In this document: positions 11,589-21,965 of the stretch, one piece after another | How positions within the stretch are numbered: position 1 is the first letter of the stretch | How the letters are laid out: each line of letters begins with the position of its first letter | Assembly (NCBI GenBank): GCA_029747585.1 | Contig: JAPEVF010000066.1 | Location: 62,001 to 126,000 of the forward strand | DNA from: Pleurotus djamor | Taxonomy: Eukaryota > Basidiomycota > Agaricomycetes > Agaricales > Pleurotaceae | Direction of reading: 5' to 3' | DNA length: 64,000 bases | Translations under genes and position numbers: made by a program | Notes under the pieces: generated by a model | The model's input: only the letters and a program-made list of their open reading frames with translations | Databases searched by the model: none | What the model was told of the DNA's origin: nothing

Positions 11589-12870
11589 TCACAGCGTGGA
11601 AACGACAGTCTCATTACTTGAGGTCCCTTCTGTGATAGGGCCACTACTGAATATACCTGGCTGGGAGTCAATGGCGGAACGCGCGTGACTACTCACTCCC
11701 CTGGTCTCTCTCGCCTCCATTTCAGAGATCTCGCTTCCCAAGGAGGCTCGTCTACGGCCGGCGGGCGCGTGATCAAACTTCAGTGCGCTTATACGAGTTT
11801 GTGCATCATTGACCGTCGTCCGAGACCAAGCCCTTCCTCGGTAAACCTGCATTAAGACCAACTGAGGTGCGACACACTATGAAGTCGCCAATGAGATACC
11901 CAGCTCATGACGGAGAACCGAAACTACTCACAGTAATTTGGACGATCATTGGCAAAAGCAAGTTCTCTGCTGCGGTCTGTCGTGCATACAGGATAATGAA
12001 GATCCCACAAACGACACCGCTCAGCAGCGAGGACTCAATGACCATTGTGATGACACTGGTGTACGATTTCATCGTTCCATTGATCCCGAGTGCGATGAGC
12101 TTTCGGCGATGCCAGAGTAGTCGTACGATGAGAAGGAACGCAAGGAGCATGTTCAGCGTCATGGACATTGACCAGCAGGCCAGTCCCAGATTTGGACCCC
12201 ATGTTCCTTCGTATGGGTGGGCAGATTCGACGATGTTTGCCGTGGTGAGGACTAGATAAGGGAGGAAGCAACCATAGTCAACCAGGCGGCGTTACGATAT
12301 CACGATACCAAGGACTTACCAACTGTTCCAATGTACAGCAGACCAGGCAGGATCAAGACGTACACATTATTCCACACAACCCATGTCCTCCATAACTGAG
12401 GTAATGCATCAGCTGAGATGGATTGGTCACACGGCAACGAACAACCCACCAAGAAACCATCCAACACGAAATCAGCCAGACTGGCTGCTACCAATCCCAG
12501 AAGGGTAACAGGACGTGATTGTTCGTGAAGAAGGAAGCCATACGGCCCTCCTTTGTACTCTCGTTCGTATATCCAAGCATGTTGGTCGAAGTTGATCGTC
12601 GTAGCAATATGAATGGTTCCGAGTGCGAAGACCAAAGTGTTGAAGATTTGAGTGCGATAGCGATTCGGTTTCCGGCTTTTGAGAATAAAGTAAGAAGAGG
12701 CGGCGTAAACAGCAATGTGAAGGCCTGATATAAGTTGGTATTATTCATCATGAACGGAAGGGTGGTACTTTAACGCAAGGACGAGACTGACCATAGGTGA
12801 TTGCCCCCAGGTAACCAGCTGTGTTGATAGACTCTTCTAACGCGAGCTTGTCTCTATACGTTGGGGCCAT
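11589..12870 (-). CDS. Seven-TM protein of the basidiomycete DUF6533-like family, copy 2
   Basis: Tandem paralogue of the 9523-10791 gene with the same exon plan. ATG at 12870; exon 1 ends NTAGYLGAITYG. Then HIAVYAASSYFILKSRK, the FALGTIHIATTINFDQHAW helix, an EYKGGPYGF loop equivalent to NYPGGP, a LWRTWVVWNNVYVLILPG exon, the loop GTWGPNLGLACWSMS, and the helices LNMLLAFLLIVRLLWHRRK and SLLSGVVCGIFIILYARQ. The last exon begins PQLVLMQVYRGRAW and has a hydrophilic, Ser/Thr-rich cytosolic tail containing SLGSEISEMEARET, ending at 11589. Roles of this family are not established; a sensory or transport role is only inferred from topology. Confidence 0.85.
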
Positions 12871-13750
12871 GAATTGAGTGATTCTTTTCTCTAGATAGCT
12901 CGTAGATCTCTCTCACCTTATATGTTTCGCATTAATCCAGCGAAGTTTGAGGGCATGAGGTCGTAAATCACTGCACCCACAGATATCAGCGATTCAACCC
13001 AGGGCAATCAGATAGCTCTGCATTCTTAGACCACGGACTGGGAATGCCGTGGTTAACGGAGAGCATCAGTTGCTCATGGGTGGTAAACTCGTTCAAAGAT
13101 GTATAGCGTAGGCATCCTTCGTTGATGAGGCCGTGGACGACCGTAGAGCTTTAATTAAGAGAAGTAGTCATCTAGACAGGCGTCTCTATCCGGCATGGCA
13201 TGATCGATGAAAGAGAGTGTTCGGAGAATTCTAGGCGACCAAAGCAATGGGAAGAGATGGATGGGAACCATCACCTCGGTCAAGGACGACATGGTGACCG
13301 GAGAGGAGGCATAACCTGCGGTGTGGGATTTGTAGTCTCAATCTAGCGTACCACAAGTCAGAAAACGTTTCTTCCCAGATTAAGATCATGTGCATACCTT
13401 GATCTGTGCGAAGGTGTCGACTTTGTTGAGTTGAAGGAGCAGTGTCAGGGACTGGTCGGGAAAGAGTGGCAAAGAGACTCAACCCGAAAAGTCCGAGTCT
13501 GAGGGGCGGGACTGCACAAGCGTCGTTCCAGCCGGTCGCAGTCAAGAGGCGGTTGGGCTGGAGCAGGGCTGGAGAGACCACAGCAAGGCAAGGGGGGTGG
13601 GTCAATCATAGCGTTAAAGAAAAGGTCGTGAATAGTCTAAATAACGTAAGTCTACTATGGATACCAATACAAGTTGATTATTATGCACATTAAGGCGATG
13701 GTGATGTCGGTGTATGAGGGAGGGCCGATGAAACAAGGACAAAAAAGTAC
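12871..13750. other. No supported gene
   Basis: A 124-codon minus-strand frame (13231-13605) is present but shows no domain, signal peptide or splice partner that I can defend. Confidence 0.3.
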
Positions 13751-15207
13751 TTAAAGTGTCCGTGGATGCCAGCCGGGGCCAAACTGCGCTTTCAAGACCC
13801 CCTCAACACTGACTGTTTCCCTCAGCGGACAGACACTCTCATCCACGCCTCTCTCCCATAGGGGAGTGCTGCGATGAACGCCCAGGACTCTCCAGGGTAA
13901 CGAGAATCCCCTTTGCCACCACCACTTCCTGTCGATCTCGGCATCCCTAAGGACACTCCACATACGCAGCGTCTGCGAGCGTTCATGGAAAGATGCAAGG
14001 AAGAATTCGTAGTAATACCACTGCGAGCCACAGTAGGTTGGCAAGGCGGATTGCGGGGGTACGAACATATGAGTTGCANGGGGGGTTTAGCGCAGGTATG
14101 TCGTCTTCCGCTTCCTTGGCGGGAGAAGGGAGTGTTTCTGCGACAGGTTGCTCAGACCAAACGCTGATAAAGCGTTCTGGATGGAGGAACATGATGGCGT
14201 TGATAAGGGTTTGGTCTTTCCCTACAAAATGGCCGTCCGAGAGGTATTTGTCGTGTTGCTCGTAGAAGGTTGACCGGTACCATGATATGGCAGAAGGCGT
14301 ACCACCGAAAAATGACCCTACACAAACAAGAGGCCAAGGCACTGATCAGTTGGGGAAACGGGTTGACCAACTAAGAAAACGCACCTTCACTGAAATCAAA
14401 GTCCACAGGCCCGTCACTCTCCCTCCACCACTTCCACCCCCTCGAAGGAACACTAGCGAGCGGGAAGAAAATCAAGTCTTCCTTCTTGACGGCACCCGTT
14501 TGACCACCACCATGCTTACTCCCCTCCTCGAAGACCTGGTCGACACGTGCAGCGTTCGGCCAGTCAGAGTAGAAGTGATCGCCTCGGAATGATCCCGCGT
14601 CGACCCAAAAAGCATAATCAAACCCTCCCGGGACAGCGAGCGCAGTCTGATCGACATGGTTGACAGCTTCATCCAGGAAGTACGGTTTGGCATTCCATAT
14701 CGAGTAAAGCTCTGGTGTATGGCGGAATGCTTCTCGATCCTTCGAATGCATCTCTTCATACGTTGCTCTCATCCCATCGCCTGACAAGGGTGGGATATCG
14801 AAGGCTTGTTCAAACGTCGTGTTGATGTAGATAGGAAACGTCGTTTTCGTGCGTAGTGACTTGACGAGGGAATCTATCCCGAGGTTTGGCGGGGCGTAAA
14901 AGTATATTGGGGTGCGGATTTGGAGGAGGAAAGAAGATAGCCATGATTTATAGTCGGCTAAGGAATGCTTGGATTTGGTGAGCGGGAAAAATGCGGTTAC
15001 GATGAGAACCTTGGGCGGTTCTGTTGCTTTTATCGGGTCATGGTTGTGTGGTTCAGACACATTTGGTGTAGAAAAGGTCGGGGTCAAGGATAGAGCAGCT
15101 TGNGTTGAAGACGTGCCAGCGTGTCGCTGGTAATAAAAAAGGCACAGTATGACAAATACGCCAAGCGTCACCCATGAGGTGATGACCAGGCGGCGCATTT
15201 GCAGCAT
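13751..15207 (-). CDS. HtrL/YibB-like type II membrane protein (putative glycosyltransferase)
   Basis: ATG at 15207. A short basic N-terminus is followed by one TM helix (VITSWVTLGVFVILCLFYY), predicting a Golgi/ER type II protein. The lumenal part opens with VLIVTAFFPLTKSKHS and has SIWNAKPYFLDEAVN and FWVDAGSFR, features of the HtrL/YibB family, often treated as glycosyltransferase-like. One intron (14318-14384) joins exon 2, which starts GSFFGGTPSAISWY and includes SDGHFVGKDQTLINAIM. An N beside six Cs at about 14080 breaks the frame; dropping it gives 462 residues and joins DDIPALNPP to THMFVPPQSALPTYCG. Another N at about 15103 lies in frame in the stem. The enzymatic role is inferred from the family only. 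Confidence 0.7.
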
Positions 15208-15630
15208 CTGTAGCTAAAAGGACGCGATCTGAAGCGCGTACTGTCGAAGGGAACGAGGAGGAGAGGTCGTCGGGGCTGTGGTAAACGCGGGAGTAAAGAC
15301 CAGTGAGTAAAACTAATAAAAGGCCCAAGCTGCGCGCTGGCTCACTCACGTACATACACTAGAACCTGGTAACAAGCGCTGAGGGTCATCTAGATTACTC
15401 ATGGAGCGCCGACGCCCATCTATGTTTCATCTTTGCCGACACTTGGAACTGAATTATCAACCTCTTGTTGGCCGACTGCGCAAATTATGGGAAATCATGT
15501 ACATGCTACGACAGAAATCAACTTTGTAGGTCCAAGTAAAAAGAGAGTAGGAGGCACTGAAGTAGAGAAGTACAGAGGGAAATGTCCATGGTCCACAATT
15601 TGAGTTCTAGTTGAGGACAATTAACGAGCA

Positions 15631-18180
15631 TTAAACAGCCAACGGAGGACGCGAAGAGCCATCTGTAACATGCCCTCCTATTAGATCCGAGTCCACCCCA
15701 TGCAAACTCGACGCTTCACTCCCATCATCACGGCCACCATCTTCCCCAGTAGGCATCAGAATCACAGAAACAACTCGGCTCCCATTTTGCTCGCCAAAAT
15801 CCACCAGCCGGGTAATTTCACGGCCATAGGGAGGAACAACGTCCTCTGAGAGTTTGAGCTTTGGCGGGCTATCGAGGTCGACCATGAGGGCCTTCGAACT
15901 GGTGTTACCAGTTGTCACGACGCCGTATCCTGATTCCACATCCCAGGCAACGGAGACTTGGATGCCCTTGTCATCATACACACGTTCATCCGGTGGGTCC
16001 GAGCCAACAAGGTCATTCTTCTTCTCCTTCTCGGACTTGTTGGGATCAGATTGGGCAGGTGTAGACTGTGGAGCTGCTCGGTGTCCAACAACCCCCACGC
16101 CAGGAAGTGATATCAAGGCCAGCAACACCGCTATAAAAATAAAAATCATCAGCATCTTCAACATCATCAAAGAGAACAAGACCTGTGATTAAAACTTACC
16201 GAGCGCACCGAACCCAAACGCACACCATTGTGCTGCTTTGTAACCCTCCAACAGCGCTGGCCGGGGTGCGTTACTCCCAGTCGAATTCAACCTCCATCTC
16301 ATGGCTCGGGATTTTTGTTCCACGACGCGGTTGAACACGATCGTGGTAACGGGAACACCTAGCGTGGTACCCAGCTAGCATCGCACGCGGTCATCAGCAT
16401 CTTTCCGAAAACAGGGAACAGAGAAGCACCGACCTGTGTCATCGTCTGCATCAGCGCTCCAGCCAAACTCTGCTCATGCGGAGCAACAGTTGTAGCAACG
16501 AAGAGTGTTCCGGAAGAAAAAACAAAGTCAGCTCCCCAGACGGAGAACACAGCTGCCGGGAAACCGAAGGCCCAGTAAGTAGTAGCTGGGTTGATGACCG
16601 CAAATAAGAGGCTGGCGGTGCTGGTCACCGATGCTCCTAGAACTATAAACGTGAAAGTTGTCATATCAAGGACTGGGAGATGTGAGGAAATTCGCTCGTA
16701 CCGACAATGTAGACGATGGGAACTCGACCAACGACCTGGGCAACGAGGAAGTTGCATAATATCCCAGCGATGAACATAGGCAAGACCCGGACCATTGTCT
16801 GTACTGGGGATAGCCGCTGGTAATCCTGATAATACAGCTAGAAGGGCAAGACGGTCAGCAGACCTGTTGCCCGCATGGTTGAAAAGAAAGAAAGAAAGAT
16901 ACGAACCTGAACCCAATACTGCCATGACCTGAAGACACAAAACGTCAAAGCGGCTATCCACATAACCGCTGCTATGCGGCCTTTTGCGCGCGTCCAAAGG
17001 GAGACCTTCATGATAGGCGGCGGGGTCAACCATGATCGCGGATAGCTTGGATCGTCTTGGATCCTTTCCAGGCGGGCTTGCCAAAAGAAGAAAGCCACCA
17101 TAAAGATGACACCAAAAATCATCAGGACAATAATATCTAACGAGCCTAGTAAGTACCCAAGACCATCAAGAGCGCAATGGGAAATAAGACGTGCATGGAG
17201 TGGCCCATTTATCCGCGGCGAGCTCCCCTTCACTTAGTACGAAGGTTACTAGAGTTAACCCAGTCGTAACGAGCGCGGCACCGATCCAATCGACTCTCCC
17301 CCCCTTCTCAGTGGAAGGTATATCGGAATCGATGGTGAATACGCCCCCGATTAGACAACAAGAAGCTATCCCAGCAAAAACGAAGAAACTGGAGCGCCAA
17401 GTTGCACTGTAAAATAAGCGTCAGCTTTGCGTATAGATATAAAGCGAGGAGAGGAGGGAAAGACCTTGATAACTCCGTCAACGCTCCTCCCAAAACCATC
17501 CCCAAACCACCGCCCAGAGGGTTCCCCGTCGAAAAGGTTGTAAACGCGATGGCTCGGGCTTTGGATGGCGGAAATGCCTGGGCTAGAATTCCAAGCTATT
17601 ACAAGGTCGCCATTCAGACAGATCTTTAGAGAAGAGGGGGATTGGGAAAAGGTACTGACTGCAGCAGGTATGGTCGCAGCCGCGCCAATTCCCTGAATAG
17701 CCCTCAAGACGATCATCGCCATCTTCGTCTGCGCAAACCCACATGCTATGGTGAACGCGATCGTCCAGACCATACCCACCATGAAGACGAGCTTCCTCCC
17801 ATATAGATCGGCAATCCGACCGATCATCAGTAGGAAGCAGCCTGATGTGAGGGCGTAGGCAGACATGACCCATTGGAGTTCACCAATGGGTATTGACAGA
17901 TCCCGAGATATCGAAGGTAGGGCAATGGAGACGTAGGCGAGGTTGGCCGACTAGATAACCGCCGCTGTCAGTCTGGTACTCCAACCTCAACAAATGTACG
18001 CACATTGATAACCATAGCGGTGGTGCACGTTAGTATCAAGCATGCCGCCGACCACCTGCTCCTCGTCGTCTGCGCCCTCGTCCTCTCCCTTGACGGAGGC
18101 TTTTCGATCATCTGGACATGAAAGACCTCCACAATGTCTTGGGAGGTCGTCGACAGTATCGAGCGCTGTCGGCGTGGCAT
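15631..18180 (-). CDS. MFS exporter, DHA2-like (14-TM drug:H+ antiporter type)
   Basis: Multi-exon MFS transporter read from ATG 18180 to TAA 15631. The cytosolic N-terminus ends TRSRWSAACLILTCTTAM, then the TM1-TM2 region SANLAYVSIALPSISRDL, PIGELQWVMSAYALTSG and the family signature GRIADLYGRKLVFM. Further blocks are VLRAIQGIGAAATIPAA, NPLGGGLGMVLGGALTE (motif C type), ATWRSSFFVFAGIA, a central SWLTPPPIMKVSLW stretch seen in DHA2-like carriers, and the C-terminal GADFVFSSGTLFVATTVAP and GALMQTMTQVGASLFPVFG. The last TM is FGFGALAVLLALISLPGVG, followed by a long hydrophilic tail. At least one intron near 17150-17212 may use a GC donor (a GCACGT context). It is divergent from the terpene synthase at 19361, which suggests export of a terpenoid. 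Confidence 0.85.
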
Positions 18181-19360
18181 AGGTCGATGAAGTCAGGTAT
18201 ACCACGAAGCAAGGTTGCTGGGACCAAGAAACGCCGAGAGCATAGTTAAACTACGTGTAGTCGGCTCGGTCAAGTTGGATGTCGTTTGTGCTGGAGCGAG
18301 CAGCCGGGGTCGCTCGTGACCAAGGCGCGTAGCAAAGAGTTTCACCATGCGTAACTGAGGTACTAGAAGCTACGGCTTGAGTTTTAGTGGTTGCGACGCG
18401 CGCGTCACACCAACTAGTCTGAGTTAGCGTCGAGTTGGAGTTAGTGGCCGCGACACCAAGCACGAAGGTTTAACGTTGGCAAGGACAAAAATACAAGCCA
18501 TGGTCTATACCGCATCCCCGTTTTACATCAGTGGCTATCAATTTCATCGATGCATTCAACCCACGTTGCATAAAAGTAAAAACTGGTCAAGGCAGCCGTT
18601 TGTTGGCCGTTTGGAGATGGAAAGGAAGAGCAAGGTTGTTCAGCCTATCGCGTCCACGTGGAAACTCTGTGTCATGAGTCACGTTCCGCTTCACACGGAC
18701 CGTCTCTCGGACTGGCCGCCCGGCCCTTGTGACAGTTTTTCTGCTTCCCAACTCCCTCTTCGTCTGACCGTCTGCAATCGGCGGCTGGTATCTGGGTATA
18801 GCCGCTCACCAGCCTTGTGTCCTGAGCCTACTTCTAGTTGAACTTGACGTTTGGGCCTGCACATCCATTTCGCCTATACTTATCTCAGCCTCTCAGTTGC
18901 CTCTCAGGCTTTCTTTGCTTTCTTGTCCTCGACCACATTTACCCCGCGACTCTGCCCGCGCTCTCATGCGTCGGTTTATTCCGATCGCTTGTACTACCAA
19001 TAGAGCGAAGTATAGAGTATGCGAACGCGACTCTCATGTGCGACCTCCAACGCTCCAACTTGCCGCGATCTCACATTTGGAAGTCTTGTTCTCCGAATGT
19101 TCGACCCTTTTCTCTCACATAGAACGGGCCCTAGAGTACGCCACCATGCTCCGTTCTACACGACCACAAAGACATTTATCAAGTATATGGTTCACCCAGA
19201 CCGCAACGGGAAAGTCCCGCGATAAGGATATGGCATTTCATATCACAGTCCTTCAGGGACCTCTTGCTGTGGAAGCTTCTCATACACCAAACTACTTATA
19301 AGTATGCGACCCAGCTAGGAAAGCTTGATGTCCCTTCGCCATAGCGAAGCCAACTTGCGA
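18181..19360. promoter_or_regulatory. Divergent intergenic region between MFS exporter and sesquiterpene synthase
   Basis: 1.18 kb shared upstream region. Several plus-strand frames with ATGs run just before the synthase (one ending at 19301), which could be short upstream ORFs or the 5' leader. No clear pathway-specific factor site was recognised. Confidence 0.45.
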
Positions 19361-20530
19361 ATGCCTACCATCACCCTTCCTTCCTGGCTGATTGACTTCG
19401 CCCCCCATACTCCGCGTCTTAACGTCCACTACAACCAAACGCGTCAGGAATCCCGGACCTGGACCCGAGGATACAACTTCTTCTCCGAGGAAAGGCAAGC
19501 ATCATATGAGAAGGAGAACTCTGAGCTACTCACGGCGTTGTCATTTCCGTACTTTGGATATGAAGTCATACGTCTTTCGTGTGACCTTACAAATATCCTC
19601 TTCGTCGTAGACGTAACCACGGACCATCAGTCTCTTGATGACGCCAGAGAGACTTGTAACCTTGTTCGCCTTGGGGCGCATGATCCTTTTGGAGAACACA
19701 ATTCCGTATTCTCCTCCATAATGGCTGAGTACGTACCGTACCTCACGATGATTACAACTCGTCGACCTACCTAACCTTATTGACTAGTTTCATGACAAGA
19801 TACGACCGGATATCCAAGCCCAATTTACGACGCCGGTTCCTCTCACACTTGGACGCGTACCTAGACACCGTAGTCACTCAAACTTCGCTCCGACATCACG
19901 GAAAACTAATTGCCTCCATCGAACAGCTTCGCATTGAACGTCGAGATAACTCGGCCATCAAGCTTTGCTTCGACATTCTCGAGCTCGGCCTAGGAATGGA
20001 TCTACCTCAGTTTGTCTATGATACCAAAGAGTTCATGGATATCTACCTTGCTGCCGTTGATCTAGTCTGGATCTCCAATGTATGTCCGCCGGCTATCCGT
20101 GTGGGGTCTTATACACAACTAACCAAGAAAGCCGACGCCGATAGGAAGTCTATTCGTATTTCATGGAGAAATCTATTGGACATCATGAGTATAACCTCAT
20201 CACGTTGTACATGAAGCACCATAAATTAGACCTCCAAGGCGCTTTCGACCAAGTCGACCGTGAATTCCGGAGGATATGGGTTGAACTTCAGGTCCAGCGA
20301 TCTACTTTAACGTCCTTTGGTATTCCAGAACTGGACACCGATATTTCGCGGTTTATGGATGGCCTGATTCAGTGGATTGAGGGGATGCTTCAGTAAGTTT
20401 GAGTTCTTTGCCTTTCTCCATGAGACGACGACGCTGATCGCGCAATGTGGATAGCTGGAGTTTTGAGACGCCAAGATACTTCGGAGATCTCAGATACGTG
20501 ATACGAGAGAGTCACAGACTGGAACTCTGA
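19361..20530 (+). CDS. Sesquiterpene synthase (class I terpene cyclase)
   Basis: Cyclises a prenyl diphosphate, most likely farnesyl diphosphate, to a sesquiterpene in the cytosol. Exons 19361-19728, 19788-20079, 20145-20392 and 20455-20530 splice to 327 residues, the usual length. Start chosen at 19361 because it puts LPSWLIDFAP at the family position; an in-frame ATG at 19328 is possible. After RLSCDLTNILFVV comes the first metal motif as D84-V-T-T-D88, where the second position is normally acidic. The NSE triad is NEVYSYFMEK with N220, S224 and E228 kept; the usual Asp after Asn is Glu. Further family blocks are RFLSHLDAYL, MKHHKLDLQGAFDQV and the C-terminal WSFETPRYFGD with the RY pair. 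Product cannot be predicted from sequence. Confidence 0.92.
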
Positions 20531-20687
20531 GGTTTATGTCTAACACGAAGGGATTGATTTCTATATAATACAGGCGTAGGCATTGAGCCCATTTTACATC
20601 TGGGGGCACCTGGCCCGTATAGTGAGTAGAAATACCTGCTACAGCAGATTGGATAGAGAGGACGTATTGAGAATAACCAATCATCGA

Positions 20688-21397
20688 TCATCCTCTGAAT
20701 GGGTCCTTTTCATAGCTGTTCATTGAATCATCGTCCGATCCAATTCGAGAAGAGGGCCGAGCAGACAGAGTCACGGAAGTAACACTCCCAGACCGGGATG
20801 GGGTTCGCTCCGGGATACCGTGCGAGTGCATCCTCTCTGAACCCTGATAAGCGTGGCCGGTACCCTTTGCAGAATGATGCTGCGGAGCAGCCGTGAGAGG
20901 GAATGGATGGACAGAGGCCAATGTTGAGACCTCGTCGAAGGCTACACCAAGCGCGTGGATAGTCAGGTATGAAGAGGATTCATAATGGTAGGAGACTGCG
21001 CACAGAATTCCGAGTCAAGGTCCACTGCCGATCTCCTCGCCTGACGTCGGCGTCTGACAACGAAAAACGCTAGCAGAACGACCAGTAATCCTCCGAAAGC
21101 TCCGCCTAGAGCACTCCCAATTATGGCTGTTTGGTTTGACGGAGCCAAGTCGCTGGCTGGGACGGGCTCTGTCGCGTTGGGTCTGACAAGAACATGGACT
21201 AGGGTGTCAATGAAGCCCGAAATGACAACTCACAGGAACCACGAAGAGGTCGTAGAATTCGCGGGGCTAAGAAGCCGTTAGAGATGAGATTGAGCAACCA
21301 TTAAAGCCAGCCAAGTGACGCACGGGATGTAAACGGTGGCAAGAGAAGACCATGACAACTCGTGCTCAGTCTCGGAGTGGGGAGGTGATGGCGACAT
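20688..21397 (-). CDS. Single-TM, Ser/Asn-rich membrane protein
   Basis: Spliced from an ATG at 21397 to a stop at 20688, giving about 179 residues. The extracellular-type segment has PPANSTTSSWFLPNAT, the end pattern of many Agaricomycete surface proteins with one TM. The TM is IIGSALGGAFGGLLVVLLAFFVV, followed by a stop-transfer RRRRQARRS. The intron after LDSEF (donor GTGCGC, acceptor GTGTAG) brings the Ser-rich cytosolic tail in frame: SFDEVSTLASVHPF, SRSGSVTSVTLSARPSS and the final NSYEKDPFRG. No signal peptide is visible, so a further 5' exon may exist upstream. It is tail to tail with the terpene synthase. Function unknown. Confidence 0.65.
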
Positions 21398-21965
21398 GCA
21401 GCTGCCTGCTCAACGAGAGATGTAGACTATATAGAGTGTAATTGCAACCGCATGGTACTGTTCTGGTGGGGATATCAGACAAATACCTGAGAAAGAATTC
21501 CAAAATCTCACTTACTGCGGAGGACCTATATTTAACGAACAGGACATCGTGTCCTAACTGCCGCGTTGGCTACTGCTTCTGGCACTGAATATCTTGTGTA
21601 TCGAACTCTTCGAGTTTGGCTTTACCAGGAGAGCGTCATTCACTGCAAAGTGGGTCGGCTGCCTCGAAGTCAAAGCAAAGATCGATCGAAGTTGTCTCAG
21701 GGGTTGGGCGCTTAGTTTGAAATTGCCAAGCGCTGCACTTCAACCTCAGTAAAAAAGGGTTGGTGCTGTGGGGTGCTTAGCGAGTGCGGGTAGGTTCCGA
21801 AAGGGTCCATGGGTGGTGACAAATCGACGAAATCGTCACCACGTGGTGGGGACCAGGTGCTAGACTGGTCCACTGGCATTTTTTTTATTCCAGCGCCTGT
21901 AGGGCGCTTACTATTTCCCACGCAATGACCAATATTCCCCCAACGATCGATCGATTTTTTNGCCC

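Noticed and set aside
13231..13605. 124-codon ORF as a small secreted protein
   Set aside because: No signal peptide, domain or paralogue; it lies between genes and looks fortuitous.
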